A DNA stretch of 64,000 nucleotides from Datura wrightii. Taxonomy: Eukaryota > Streptophyta > Magnoliopsida > Solanales > Solanaceae. Below, in pieces: positions 11,585 through 23,438 of this stretch. The notes beneath the pieces are model-generated. The model saw nothing but the letters and a program-made list of their open reading frames with translations, was not told where the DNA came from and searched no databases. Each line of letters begins with the position of its first letter. Within the stretch, counting starts at the first letter, position 1. The position numbers and the translations under genes were made by a program. The stretch spans positions 129,742,501-129,806,500 of the forward strand of contig JASDFA010000007.1 of the NCBI GenBank assembly GCA_035772735.1, given 5' to 3'.

Positions 11585-13666
11585 CACAGGCGGATCTATG
11601 TATTAGTTCGGGGGTGTCACACACCTAAACACATGGGTAAAATTTAATATGTATACTATTATTTTAGACAAAAATCATATTATTGTGGAAAGCTCCTAGT
11701 TGAAACTTGAAAGACCAAAATAAACTTCAAAAGTTGAATGATTATTTTACCTTTCAAGCTAGCATTATTTCACATGCATTTAAGTGCAAAGATGTAAATA
11801 TACATTCCACAAAAAAAAAAACTCATTGAATGAACCAAAAAGAAAACGTATAATTAGAAGAAAGGGAAATGTAATATTCATTCATATAATCATAAATATA
11901 TAACCTTTCAGATGACTGCTAGCTTTTAATAGTGTTATTTTTATTAGTTACTTTTATAATTAATAAATTAAACAATCTTAATTCTTTGCCAATGAATTTG
12001 AAACGTTACTAGAAATGATTCAATGAAGTATAATTGTCCGCTATTTTCTCTATTTTAAAATAAGTGGTGTTTTAATTTTTAAATTTTGTTTCAATCATTA
12101 TATTATTATACAAGTAGGAAGCACTCAAGTTAAATGTTGGATTACCATTTTGTCCTTCAATTTAAAACTATTTCATAATATTTTATGCACTAAAAAATCA
12201 ATATACATTATAATAAATATTATTAGACTACTAAATGAAATAAGAAATCTATAATTTTCATAATAGAGAATTAATGTTTTCATTTAATTTATTTTATTTC
12301 ACTTTATTTAAATTTAATTATAATTATTTATCGTCATCTTCATCAGAATGTAAAAAAAAAAACTCAAAGCTATAGTATCGTGGTTGTTTCTTTCATTTAA
12401 TACACACACACACACACTAAAAAAATCGTTCAATATTTGATAGACTGATATGTGGGACTTCCCACTTTTAGTATAATATGATATGATATAATTTAAATAT
12501 TATTATTTAATTAAATATTTAAATATGATATGATATGATTTAAATATTACTATATTAATAGATATTTAATTTAGTTTTGATTCAATGAATGAAAAAAAAA
12601 TAATCATTTTGTTAGATATTTAATTTGGTTTTGATTCAATAAATGGTAAAATATTATTGTTTGACTAGATATTTTATTATATTTTAATTTATTATAGGAG
12701 TAAAATGATAATCCAACTTTTGAGATAGGAGCTGCCCACTTTTAGTATAATATGATGATATCTAGCTTCATTCAAGAGTTAAAAGAGAATATTATTTTTC
12801 TCATTTCTATAATAAATTTATATTAATGACCATTTGATAAAATATTTTCAGATAAATGACAATTATATAAGCAACTAATATAATTTGTGTGGGTGTATAT
12901 CAGAAAGTAATACCTTAAATTTATGTCAATTTTGTTTGATTATAAATTACATTTATTATCTGTCGGCAATGATATATGTCAAATTTGTTTGATTATAAAT
13001 TACATTTATCATTTGTCGGCAACAATATATCGTTCTACATATATCATCTAACGAATTTGCACAAGTTTACATGAGACATACGTGCAACAAATGTGTCCAA
13101 GATTAATATATATAAAAATATATAGTGGCACCCAGCATCATTAGTTGGTTGTGAGTGCCATGGTTAAGGTGTTATATTTTAATCTATAGATCCAGTGATT
13201 GATACTCCACAAGAATCAAGAATTTTTGGATTGCACTTTATCTTTGTCCTCTCTTCTTTTCATTTTTTCTTAAGCTCTTTTCTTTTTAAAAAATTATATT
13301 TTACTATTTTATTTAAATTATGTACATTTTTGTTTTAAATTCTTTATATTTTTATTTGAATATAATTTTAATTATTTTTTCAAAATAGTTAAAATTAAAC
13401 TGAATTAATTATTTCAAATGGATCGTGCCGCTTGAATGGTGACGTTAACTCAATCTTATTAATCAGTAGTACTTTCGTATTAAAGATAGTGCACCACGAA
13501 AAACATATCCTTTTTCTAAAGACAAGAACAACAAAAGTCCATCAATTAAAAGGGATTACCGTAATACAAAAATAATGAATACTTATTTATCAAAAATTAC
13601 ATCTAGAAATAAAATATTGATGGACTCCCTTGAAAATTTTGATAGCCTTAATTAAATTAAAATGGA

Positions 13667-13702
<36 letters not shown>

Positions 13703-13732
13703 AATTTATTAAATAAATAAAAACTATCATTT
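11585..13732. other. AT-rich upstream/intergenic DNA, no gene seen
   Basis: Mostly homologous to 62280-64000. It holds runs such as TAATATGATATGATATAATT, a short CA repeat near 12403 and a TA repeat at 13670-13697, and no open frame of interest. The segment starting GGCGGATCTATGTATTAG (about 11590) resembles the edge of a dispersed plant repeat, but I could not define its ends. Confidence 0.6.
13670..13697. repeat. (TA)n microsatellite
   Basis: Fourteen TA units between the CPSF73-I upstream duplicate and the start of the next duplicated block. Confidence 0.9.
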
Positions 13733-15007
13733 CAGGACCTTACTTTAAGTTATTCAATTCCTTTTTTTTTTACTTAGAGTGCAACTAGGTGTTCAGAGGC
13801 TGATTCTCTGACAAAATCAAATGAACATTATCAAGTAAAAAAAACTAAGCATACTGAGTTGTATTCAAATAATTATTCCCTCTTATATTGACCTCTCTTG
13901 TCTTAAAATATGAGTTCCTTTGAGCAAAGGAAAAAAAATAAAAAAAAATGAAAAATATTGGACGGAAATACCAGAAAGCAGGTTCTGCTCATTTTTGGGT
14001 TTAGACACCTTCTCTTATCTTAGTTTACTGCTAGATGATCAATGCCCACAAACACCTAGCTTGAAACTGCATAAACCCCTCATATTATCAAAAGGCATGA
14101 TCATATTCTCCTACTTTAACATGAAACTCACATTACACATTACTTTGATATTGCTAACTGATTTGAACCCATTTAGACATCTAAGTGTTTGAGAAAGAGA
14201 AAGGAAAGGAATAAAAACATATGATAAAAACATACAAACTTAATAGGCTGAATACCTTTAGAACTTAACTCTCAATATACTTATACTATTTCTCTTAAGA
14301 TGCAAGCTCATAAAAAGAAGTTAGTTAAAGGGAGCCAAAAATAAAAAAGGCTTTTCTAACAGAAAAGGAAAAGCCTTCAATAGTCATTGCTCATAATTTA
14401 ACAACAAATTTACTATCCTCTTGCGACTAGATGACTAAAAGAAATATTGGTAAGTGCTTGTAATGGATACATCAGTTAAAAAGGGGGACACACACTTGAC
14501 TGGAATAAAACAACTGCAACTTCTCAAGCTCTTCGAACTAGTAACTAAATGCTACTTTATCAACTAATTCGCGTTAGATGAACTAAATTCACAAGATACT
14601 GAAGCAACACAATAAATCACTCAAAATAAATTGTGTCATCTAACAAGGCTTCATGTTCATTTGAACAAACTAAAAGTTTCATACAAACATTTCTTGATTA
14701 GGTGCGCATTCGAAAACTCAAAGCTTCAGCATCCATAGTACCTTATTCATTACAGTTTAAAACTACATACAAAATACATAATCAACAAAGAGTCAACTAA
14801 AGGATTACATATCATTCCTCTATTACCTTAACACAATCAAGCAACTTTCATCAACTGACTAACTAGATCGAAATACTCAACTACTAATCAGATGAAAACT
14901 AAAAATAAGATAATTAAGAGAGGAATTGCGTGTTACCTGTAGGCGTGCAACAATTGAGATTATTGAGGGCGTCGAGTCTCAGGCTAGCTTCTCCAACTCC
15001 AATTGCA
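13733..15007. other. duplicated block C, copy 1 (left part; continues at 19904-19952)
   Basis: Colinear with 34567-35855, starting at CTTACTTTAAGTTATTCAATTC. Homology runs up to the copia insertion at 15008 and resumes at 19904 for about 50 bases. Both copies contain an open frame of about 90 codons (13920-14192 here), but changes between them are not concentrated at silent positions, so coding is doubtful. Near 14936 the minus strand reads CGCCTACAG/GTAACA, which looks like a 5' splice site ending an exon. The block may be the first exon and intron of an unidentified gene on the minus strand, or simply an old repeat. Confidence 0.7.
15003..15007. repeat. target site duplication, left, of the copia element
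   Basis: TTGCA, repeated exactly at 19904-19908 on the other side of the element. Confidence 0.93.
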
Positions 15008-15036
15008 TGTCAACAAAGTTAGTCAGACAAGCAAAC

Positions 15037-15102
15037 GGAAAAAAGAGGATAAACCTTGTCCAAATGAAAAAAGGAAAAAGAGGACAAACCTTGTCCAAAT
15101 TG
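15037..15102 (+). promoter_or_regulatory. tandem 30-bp repeats in U3 (enhancer-like)
   Basis: Two direct copies of a unit beginning GGAAAAA and containing AACCTTGTCCAAAT lie at 15037-15066 and 15073-15102, just upstream of the TATA box. The same pair occurs in the 3' LTR at 19468-19497 and 19504-19533. Repeated U3 boxes act as stress-responsive enhancers in Tnt1-type elements; the role here is inferred. Confidence 0.6.
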
Positions 15103-15140
15103 ATCTCTGCTTTACACCCTTCTACACGGTTTAGTTCTAT

Positions 15141-15148
15141 TATAAATA
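15141..15148 (+). promoter_or_regulatory. TATA box of the copia LTR
   Basis: TATAAATA, conserved in the 3' LTR at 19572-19579, placed between the U3 repeats and the presumed transcription start. Confidence 0.7.
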
Positions 15149-15472
15149 GAACGTTTTGCTTTCATTATTATACACATAGATCCACAAATCTCCACAAAAA
15201 TTACAATCCAAAAGAGTAAGAACATAAAGAGAGTTATACACCACGACAAATATTGTAGTCTTGAGTGTCTTTAGTGAGTTATTCCTTTTACAAGTGTTTT
15301 CGCCTTGTAATTGAGAGTAGTGTACTCCCATATTTATATAGTGAATTCTTCTACCCCGTGATTTTTTTCCTCTATTTATTTTAGGGTTTTCCACGTAAAA
15401 TATTGTGTCCAACATATTTTCATTATTTATTATCATATCAAACTTAGTTGTGGTGCTTCCTCATCCCAACAG

Positions 15473-15484
15473 TGGTATCAGAGC
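15473..15484 (+). other. primer binding site (initiator tRNA-Met type)
   Basis: TGGTATCAGAGC begins two bases after the LTR end. This is the standard complement of the 3' end of plant initiator methionine tRNA. Confidence 0.93.
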
Positions 15485-15575
15485 TTCGGTTATTCTGTCT
15501 ATTTAATGCGAAGTTTGTCACGATTGTTCGCAAAAATATTCAGAAAAGATCTAGAAGGGTGTGAAGAAAATAACA

Positions 15576-16323
15576 ATGTCGAGTACAATAAAGTTTGACA
15601 TTGAGAAATTCAATGGGACTAATTTCTCATTGTGGAAAATGAAAATAAGGGCGATATTAAGAAAAGACAATTGCCTAGTTGCAATTGAAGGCAGGCCCAC
15701 AGACTTTACTGATGACAGCAAGTGGAATGACGTAGACAGCAATGCAGTTGCTGATCTACACTTGGCACTAGCTGATCAAGTGTTGTCTAGTGTGGTTGAA
15801 AAACGGACAGCGAAGGAAATATGGGATACTCTTACGGGGTTGTATGAGGCCAAGTCTTTACATAATAAAATCTTCTTAAAAAGAAGATTGTATACTCTTC
15901 GAATGGCAGAGTCCATGTCGGTTACTGAACACATTAATACTTTGAATACTCTATTTTTGCAACTTACAACAATGGGTTGCAAAATAGAGGGGAATGGGAG
16001 CTTCTACTTCAAAGTCTGCCTAACTCGTATGATCAACTCATCATCAACCTGACGAACAATACAAACAATCTAGTTTTCGATGAAATTGCAGTCGCTGTCC
16101 TAGAAGAAGAAAATCGGCGCAAAAATAAGAAAGACAGACAAGCAAGTTCGCAGCAAGCTGAAGCTTTGACGATGGTGAAAGGAAGACCAATGGAACATGG
16201 CCCCAGTGGGAGTCACAATCATGGTAGATCTAAATCAAGAAGTAAGAAGAATATCAAAGTGTCACAACTGTGGCAAGAAAGGGCACGTCAAGAAAGATTG
16301 TTGGTTCAAGAAGAAGAGTGAAC
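15576..16323 (+). pseudogene. copia gag pseudogene (capsid domain and zinc knuckle)
   Basis: The first frame opens at 15561 or 15576 (MSSTIKFDIEKFNG) and shows the copia-type gag domain (FSLWKMKIRAIL, IWDTLTGLYE, LFLQLTTMGCKIE). A frameshift near 15990 moves the reading frame to ELLLQSLPNSYDQLI. A second shift near 16230 leads to the zinc knuckle CHNCGKKGHVKKDC at about 16255-16300, which keeps all four CX2CX4HX4C ligands. The gene forms a capsid-like particle around element RNA in intact relatives. With two frame breaks it is not translated as one protein. Confidence 0.9.
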
Positions 16324-19300
16324 ACCCTGAGTCATCAAATGCTCAAGGGAATGTTGCAAATACCTTGGATGATGGTGATATTTTATGTAGTGAAGCAATA
16401 TCAAATAATGAAGGCAGAAAACATTTAACTGATGTTTGGATCATGGATACAGGAGCAACATGGCACATGACTTCTCGGAGAGAATGGTTCCATCAATATA
16501 AACCTATCTCAAGAGGATCTGTGTTCATGGGAGATGATCATGCTTTGAATATTATTGGTATTGGGTCCATCAAAATAAAGATGTATGATGGCACGGTACG
16601 CACCATTCAGGAGGTACGACATGTGAAAGACTTGAGGAAGAATCTATTGTCTTTGGGACAATAGATGATAATGGATGTTCATATAAGACTCATGATGGAA
16701 TCATGAAAATATTGAAAGGAGCGCTTGTAGTGATGAAAGCGGAAAAACTTGCTGCAAATCTATATGTGCTTAAGGGTGAAACCCACCAAGAAGAAGAAGC
16801 ATCAACCGCATCAGCAAGTTCATTTGAAGAATCGATGATGATGTGGCATCGCAAACTTGTCCATATGTCGGAATGAGGTTTGAAGATTCTTGCTGAGCAA
16901 AAGCTTCTTCCAGGGCTCAAAAAGGTTTCACTACCCTTCTGTGAGCATTTTGTTACCGTAAACAACATAGACTGAAGTTTAGCAGTTCCTCTGCTAAAAG
17001 CAAGGAAATATTAGATCTGGTCCACTCTGATGTCTAGCAAGCACCGGTGGAACTTGAATTTGAGAAAAGGATCAAGTGTTTGAGGACATATAATGGAGGA
17101 GAATACACTGGTGATGAATTTGATAACTTCTGTAAACAAGAAGGTATCGAAAGACAGTTCACAGTGGCATATACTCCACAACAAAATGGAGTAGCAGAGC
17201 GAATGAACAAAACCTTGTTGGAACGGACAAGAGCTATGTTGGCAACTGCATGATTCGAAAAACCATTCTGGGCAAAAGCAGTCAAAACTGTCTGTTATGT
17301 GATCAATCAGTCACCATCAACTGCAATTTATTTGAAAACGCCAATGGAGATGTGGACAGGAAAACTAGCTGATTATTCTCGCTTACATATATTTGGAAGT
17401 CCTGCTTATGTTATGTACAACGCCCAAGAATAATCGAAGTTGGATCCGAAATCCAGGGAATGCATTTTCTTAGGGTATACTGATGGAGTCAAGGGGTATC
17501 GCTTGTGGGATCCCACTGCTTGCAAGGTGGTAATCAGTAGGGATATTGTATTTCTTAAAAACAAGATACAAGCAAAAGAAGGTAGCACTTCAACAGAAAA
17601 ATCAGAGACTGCTACAGTTGAAGTTGAAAAGATAGAAGAAGTCCCAGTTTCTTCTGAAGCAGCACCAGAGCACGAAGAACAAGAGCAAGCTGAGATTGAA
17701 AATCCACAAGTTCGATGGTCAACTTGGGAGAGAAGAGAACCAGCTTGGCACTCAGATTATTCTATAGAGGGCAATTTTGCATACTGTCTATTAACAGAAG
17801 ATGGAGAGCCTTCAACTTTTCACGAGGCTATGAAAGGCCAAGAATCATCTCTGTGGATGGCAGCAATGCAAGAAAAAATTGAAGCTCTTCATAAGAATAA
17901 AACATGGGATCTTGTTCAATTACCACGAGGAAGGAAGGTCATTGGAAAAAAATGGGTCTACAAGATCAAACGCAATGGTAATGATCAAGTGGAGAGGTAT
18001 CGTGCAAGATTGCTGGTGAAAGGATTCGCTCAGAAAGAAGGTATAGACTTCAACGAGATATTTTCTCCAGTGGTTCGACTCACAACAATTCGAGTGGTCC
18101 TAGCAATGTGTGCTACATTTGACTTGTACTTGGAGCAGTTAGATGTCAAAACTGCATTTCTTTATGGAGAGCTTGAAGAAGAAATATATATGCTCCAACC
18201 AGAAGGTTTTGAAGAACAGAGAAAAGAGAACTTGGTTTGCAGGTTGAACAAATCTCTATAGGATCTCAAACAGGCGCCGAGGTATTGGTATAAGAGATTT
18301 GATTCCTTCATTATAAGCCTTGGATACAACAGACATAGTTTAGATCCTTGTGTTTATTACAAGAGATTTGGTGATGGTGATTTCATTATTTTGCTGTTGT
18401 ATGTTGACGACATGTTGGTAGCAGGCCCCAACAAAGATCGTCTCACAAATTTAAAGGCACAGTTGGCTAGTGAGTTTGAAATAAAGGTCTTGGGACCAGC
18501 AAACAAGATTCTAGGGATGCAAATTCACCGAGATAGAAATAATAGGAAGATTTGGCTTTCTCAAGAGAACTACTTGAAGAAAATCTTGTGACGCTTCAAA
18601 ATGCAAGACTGTAAGTCAATTTCTACCCCACTTCCTATTAATTTCAAGTTATCCTCAAGTATGAATCCTAGCAACGAAGCAGAGAGGATGGGGATGTCTC
18701 GAGTACCGTATGCATCAGCAGTGGGAAGTTTAATGTTCGCCATGGTATGTACAAGACCATATATTGTACAAGCAGTGGAAGTGGTTAGTCGATACATGGC
18801 TAATCCTGGTAGAGAGCATTGGAATGCTGTTAAGAGGATCCTGAGATATATCAAGGGTACCTTAGATGTTGCAATGTGTTATGGAGGATCAGACTTTACT
18901 GTTAAAGGTTATGTTGATTCAGATTATGTAGGTGATCTTGATAAAAGAAAGTCCACCATAGGTTATGTGTTTACTCTTGCTGGAGGAGTTGTAAGCTGGG
19001 TTTTAAAACTGCAGTCTATCGTGGCTACATCTATGATGGAAGCAGAATATGTAGCAGCTACACAAGCTAGCAAAGAGGCAATATGGATGCAGATGTTACT
19101 GGAGGAGCTCGAGCACAAGCAAGAGAAGGTTGCTCTGTTTTGTGACAGTCAGAGCGCTTTGCATCTTGCAAAGAATTCGGCATTTCATTCAAGGAAAAAG
19201 CACATATGAGTTCAGTATCACTTTGTTCGTGAGAAGGTGGAAGAAGGAAGTGTGGATATCCAGAAAATTCACACTAATGACAACCTAACAGATATGTTTA

Positions 19301-19365
19301 CGAAGCCGATCAACAGTAACAAGTTTATATAGTGTCTATCTTCTATTGGCCTAGCAGAAACGTAA
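16324..19365 (+). pseudogene. copia pol pseudogene (protease, integrase, RT, RNase H)
   Basis: Protease DTGATWHMT near 16445 is intact. A frame break with a stop follows LLSLGQ at 16662. The integrase zinc region ends in FCEHF instead of a CxxC pair, and the catalytic core has a deletion of several dozen residues right after LVHSDV, with a TAG at 17035. The second catalytic Asp is Tyr (RTYNGGEY); the third residue, Glu in NGVAERMN, remains. More stops lie at 17251 and 17431. Reverse transcriptase is long and open from 17440 (KVIGKKWVYKIK, LDVKTAFLYGEL) with a TAG at 18259. The catalytic YVDDM is at about 18400 and RNase H (YVDSDY) at about 18910, then stops at 18589, 19207 and 19330. The natural terminator is probably the TAA at 19363. 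Confidence 0.93.
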
Positions 19366-19426
19366 CATTGTAGTGATTGGGTAGAAAGGATAGTGGGAAG
19401 ACATAATTGATTCTCAACTAAATCTT

Positions 19427-19438
19427 CAAGTGGGAGAA
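19427..19438 (+). other. polypurine tract of the copia element
   Basis: AAGTGGGAGAA lies immediately before the TGTCAATAAAG start of the 3' LTR. Confidence 0.85.
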
Positions 19439-19903
19439 TGTCAATAAAGTTAGTCAGACAAGGAAAAGGAAAAAAGAGGACAAACCTTGTCCAAATGGAA
19501 AAAGGAAAAAGAGGACAAACCTTGACCAAATTGATCTCTGCTTTACACCCTTCTACATGGTTTAGTTCTATTATAAATAGAACGTTTTTCTTTCATTATT
19601 ATATACACAGATCCACAAATCCCCACAAAAGTTACAATCCAAAAGAGTAAGAACATAAAGAGAGTTATACACCAAGACAAATATTGTAGTCTTGAGTGTC
19701 TTTAGTGAGTTATTCCTTTTACAAGTGTTTTTGCCTTGTAATTGAGAGTAGTGTACTCCCATATTTATATAGTGAATTCTTCTACCCCGTGGTTTTTTCC
19801 CTCTATTTATTTGAGGGTTTTCCACATAAAATATTGTGTCCAACGTATTTTCATTATTTATTATCATATCAAACTTTAGTTGTGGTGCTTCCTCATCCCA
19901 ACA
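19439..19903 (+). repeat. 3' LTR of the copia element
   Basis: Full-length match to 15008-15471, ending CATCCCAACA before the TTGCA duplication. Confidence 0.95.
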
Positions 19904-19908
19904 TTGCA
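19904..19908. repeat. target site duplication, right, of the copia element
   Basis: TTGCA, identical to 15003-15007. Homology to block C copy 2 resumes here (GACAAG then ATAAATTGAGCAA). Confidence 0.93.
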
Positions 19909-19952
19909 AATGACAAGAGGAAAATAAATTGAGCAAGCTCGCGGAAGGAAAA

Positions 19953-20545
19953 CAGAAACAAAACATGAAAAATAAGAAAAGAGAAAAAGAGATTAGCCGT
20001 TTATTTTTTTCTACTGCCTTTTTAGAGTTCATTTTCAGTTTGTTCGTTTTTTTTAATCTGGATTAATAGATCACATTAAAGAGAAATTAAAGTGGCCTAT
20101 GTTTGTTGAGATTGTTTTAAATTCACGGCAGAATTTCAAAGCCACAAATCCACATTAACACATAATTTTGAAGGGCACAGAAGAAGTAAAACCCACTGCC
20201 AGAAATTCGATAAGAATAGGAAAAGACAGATAAGAATAATTCCAAAAAAAATAAGAAGATTAAAAAACTAGCATAAAAAAAAAAGAAACCACTATAGATA
20301 TCCAGACATAGTAAATTCCATGAAGACAAGAAAAATTTGCCATCAAAAAATCAGAACAACAAAAGAAATTTATCTTTTTAATAATCTATAAAGAATCCGG
20401 AGAAGACAGACAACAGTCTATATAAACAAAATCTTGTTGCAAAAAATACAAAATTATATATATATATATATATAAAATAAAGCCTTATTGCAGAGGCGCC
20501 TGTAAAGAAACAATGAATTAGCAAGAGTAAAATCACAAATTTTAG
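19953..20545. other. AT/purine-rich spacer, no gene recognised
   Basis: Homology to block C copy 2 ends near GGAAGGAAAACAG. The rest is A-rich with an (AT)n run at 20457-20474, and I see no gene or element ends in it. Confidence 0.5.
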
Positions 20546-23167
20546 TGTCACACCCCGCCTTGGGGGGTATGACTGACTCCTGGTGCCCTAGTAGGACCTG
20601 AACTGATAGACTACTGAGCCTGAGCACATCTGGTGCCTGGCTGGCTCTAACTCAGATTCAGGGAAACAATGAGCTATATAACGGCTGTAAATACAGCCTC
20701 CAGCCGACTAGGCCTATAGCCACCTGTATGAAACTTCAGCTAACCAGAAACATACTCGTAACAAGGAACCTATGCGAGCCGACAAGGCCACCATGCTGTC
20801 TAGTTATCTGTAACTCAACGCAAGACTATTGTAAGGCTACGTGACCGACAAGGTCACCACTACTGTCAAACTAAGGCCTCACACGGACAACATAAACTGA
20901 AATGCTAAACATCTATAACAAACTGCACGGCCTCACACGACCGGCTCAACTGACCATAGGGAAATATATACAGACTACAAGCCTCTAAGAATACTGATAA
21001 GATGGTCAGGACAAGGCCCCGGCCTACCCATGCTGTACAATAAAAGAAAATAATATAAACCTCTAAAATATCAAGCTCCGGATGACAGGAGCTGATGACT
21101 CTGCGCTGGCTAGGATCACGAGGGATCGCCTCCTCGTCTATGAGTACCTGCAGACAAGTAATGCAGCGCCCCACTGGGCGTCAGTACCACTGGTACTGAG
21201 TATGCAAAGCAACTAAAATAATACAACTGAATGCAGATAAAATGACTAACAAGTCTGTGAACAGAAGATAACTGAATCTGAAGAGCTGATAGGAACTAGA
21301 TCAAACCTTCCTGCACTGATAGGCAGAAGCGTGTCTGTAGTCACGGCGGCCTTCTGTCTATTAGCTAATATATATAAAGCACATAAATACATAAACATTT
21401 AGCAAGCAAGAGCCAATACCAACCCCCATAAGCCGGATGGCGCCAAACAAACAAACAATCTATATACCCCTACCCGGGTCAAAACCAGCCAAAAATAAGT
21501 CACTCCACTCATCTGCTCACTTCGAAGCTCCTCTACCGGCCCCCTGGGTCTTTGGCTCGGGCCATGGCCTCCGATATAAGCAACCGTGTCTGAGTCCGGA
21601 GGACTCCTGTGTAGACAGTAACAGATAGGGTCTGGATCCCCGGACACAACTCAACAGGGCTACCTGAAATCGGAGCTACACCTATAATAACTGAATGTAC
21701 AGACAGTAACAGATAGGGTCTGGTTCCCTGGACACAAAACTCAACAGGGCTATCTGAAATCGGAGTTGCACCTGTAATGCTGATCAGACTGCTATGGGGA
21801 AAGCTTCATCCCATCTTCGTCCAAGCTGGGGACGGCATGCCACTCCTTGGAGTGACGTAAAACCCACCCGCTCAGTGGGAGAAAAGATTACCAACCCAGG
21901 GGTGGCGAGGACGCTCAATAGGGGGCCCTCACGCCACATCAAGTCTCAACAAACAAATAGCACATATAGATAGCAAGCATGTATAACTGAAAAAGACTAT
22001 CTGGAATCTGATTTCTTATTCTGATCTGGTTCTATACTGAACTAATTCTTTACTGATTATACTGATTTTGAAATCTTTATTTAACTGCTTGGCTAATCTG
22101 TAGCCAGGATACTATCTGTCTGAATGGCTAATCTATAGCCATAAAACTATTTGTCTATCTGATTTTACTTTATTAGCCTTTATTCTGAAAATCTGTATCT
22201 TTTATTCTACCACGTGCTTGTTAATCATACAATAAGCTATACTAGATCTGGAATGCTAACTCTCCCTTTGGCGCATGCTTTACTAACTTTCGGACTGAAT
22301 ACGATACGGCAACACAACTCAGAATCTATTAGACTCGCTTAATCCTCAACATTCAACTCCGAGAGTTTCAAATATGGAGTTTACTACGCTTTACCAAGCT
22401 AAGGCTTACTAACTTGCCGAAGAACAACTTCACATACCTTAACCTCGAGTTATCCTACTGTCGGACGGGGCTCGGTCAGTATTCCAGCTATTTCTCCCAA
22501 CTGCATTCATATACACGTTAATTAGTTCTAAATACAACTTTATTCTAAAGGAAAACATCACTTTCGATATAATTATAGCCTAAACTTAGGCTTATCGAAA
22601 GACGGTCGAAAACTTGCTATTTTTCAGAAGTCCAAAAGGGAGAAGTATTCACTTCACAGCTAGGAACACATAGACACTAGTTTGGAGCAATTCCACTTGC
22701 CTTAGCTCGGCAGCACGATGATTTGTCGGCCGAATTTCGCGAAAATAAATCCGTAGGAATGCTACCTGCTACTAAATACTTCGGTATCTGGAGTTAATTT
22801 AAGTTTGGACAACGTTTGGCAGCGTAATCGGAAGGAAATTATCAAGGAACCTTCATCCCTTTCTCCTCTCTGGTTTCTCTCTGTTTTCACTGGAAATTAT
22901 TAGATTTATTTCATTTAAAATCGAAGTGGGGCTTTATATACTTGGGCCTAGACAGGCCCAACGTGTCACGGAGCCAACGCGGAGGCTCCACCTCCGTGAC
23001 ACGTTTCCATCGCGGAGGGGCTCTACCTCGGCTCCTTCCGCGATGGTTCGACAGGTTACCCGTCTGATCCTTTCCCGAGCCTTTCTCTAGCACGTATGGC
23101 TTTCAAATATGCTTAACCAACATGCGAATAGGCCATCTAGGTGCTGGGAATCTTACGGGGTATAACA
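20546..23167 (-). repeat. 3' LTR of the minus-strand gypsy element (family 1)
   Basis: In gene orientation it starts TGTTATACCCCGTAAGATTCC at 23167 and ends GGCGGGGTGTGACA at 20546, about 2.6 kb with TG...CA ends. It is colinear with 27153-29528, which lacks about 250 bp near its U3/TATA region, and with 30076-31172 over its 5' part. Confidence 0.92.
22932..22940 (-). promoter_or_regulatory. TATA box of the family 1 LTR
   Basis: Minus strand TATATAAAG in a GGCCCAAGTATATAAAGCC context, the same context as the TATA element at 11-18. Confidence 0.6.
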
Positions 23168-23180
23168 TTCTCCCCCCCTT
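23168..23180 (-). other. polypurine tract of the minus-strand gypsy element
   Basis: Minus strand AAGGGGGGGAGAA abuts the TGTTATACCCCG start of the LTR. A second copy (AAGGGGGTAGAA) is at 29529-29540. Confidence 0.85.
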
Positions 23181-23438
23181 AAGAACATTCGTCCTCGAAT
23201 GTAAACTTCTATCTAGAGGACTTCTCACTCACTCAACTTGTTTCTAAGAAAATTTCGGCAGAGTCTCCCCTGTAACATGGACTATACCAAAAACCTGAAA
23301 CACATAAAAGTCCAATACAGGTACTGCACACAATACTTTTAGGATTCATTTGACAACTAAACATCAATCTTTCTCATTTATACATACATAACCACAAGGT
23401 ATTGCATAAGTAATAATACGGACATACCTGTCTCCTGA

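Larger units (their letters stand above)
7892..13300 (-). other. segmental duplicate of the CPSF73-I 5' region
   Basis: This block aligns colinearly with 48618-49614 followed by 59570-64000. Shared landmarks include AAGATATATTTAGCAATTGG, a SINE, the exon 1 and 2 sequences, a CTT/GAA-rich leader and several kilobases of upstream AT-rich DNA. Roughly nine in ten bases match by eye. The only large difference is the gypsy element present in the right-hand copy. The left end is cut by gypsy element 2, so exons 3-5 of this copy, if they exist, lie outside the window. Confidence 0.9.
15008..15471 (+). repeat. 5' LTR of the copia element
   Basis: Begins TGTCAACAAAG and ends CATCCCAACA, matching 19439-19903 along its whole length. 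Confidence 0.95.
15008..19903 (+). mobile_element. Ty1/copia retrotransposon, complete ends, defective
   Basis: A 4.9 kb element bounded by two LTRs of about 465 bp (TGTCAA...CCCAACA) and a 5-bp duplication TTGCA. It carries a primer binding site complementary to initiator tRNA-Met, then gag, protease, integrase, reverse transcriptase and RNase H in copia order, and a polypurine tract. The two LTRs differ at roughly twenty positions by eye, so the insertion is not recent. The protein style and the tandem repeats in U3 are similar to Tnt1/Tork elements; that lineage is an inference. The undisturbed target lies in the duplicate block near 35855-35870. Confidence 0.96.

Noticed and set aside
13920..14192. 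Open frame of 90 codons, with a 92-codon partner at 34743-35021
   Set aside because: The two products are similar only because the DNA is duplicated. Changes fall at all codon positions, the N-termini differ by indels, there is no recognisable domain, and the surroundings look non-coding.
20541..20545. TTTAG as target duplication for the whole 20546-31172 complex
   Set aside because: The right flank reads CGAAG. No 4-6 base match was found on any pairing of outer ends, so I do not treat the complex as one simple insertion.
21399..21647. Open frame of 82 codons with its near-copy at 27971-28252, and plus-strand partners at 21437 and 28036
   Set aside because: They lie inside LTRs of the gypsy complex and are shared only because the LTRs are copies; there is no domain.
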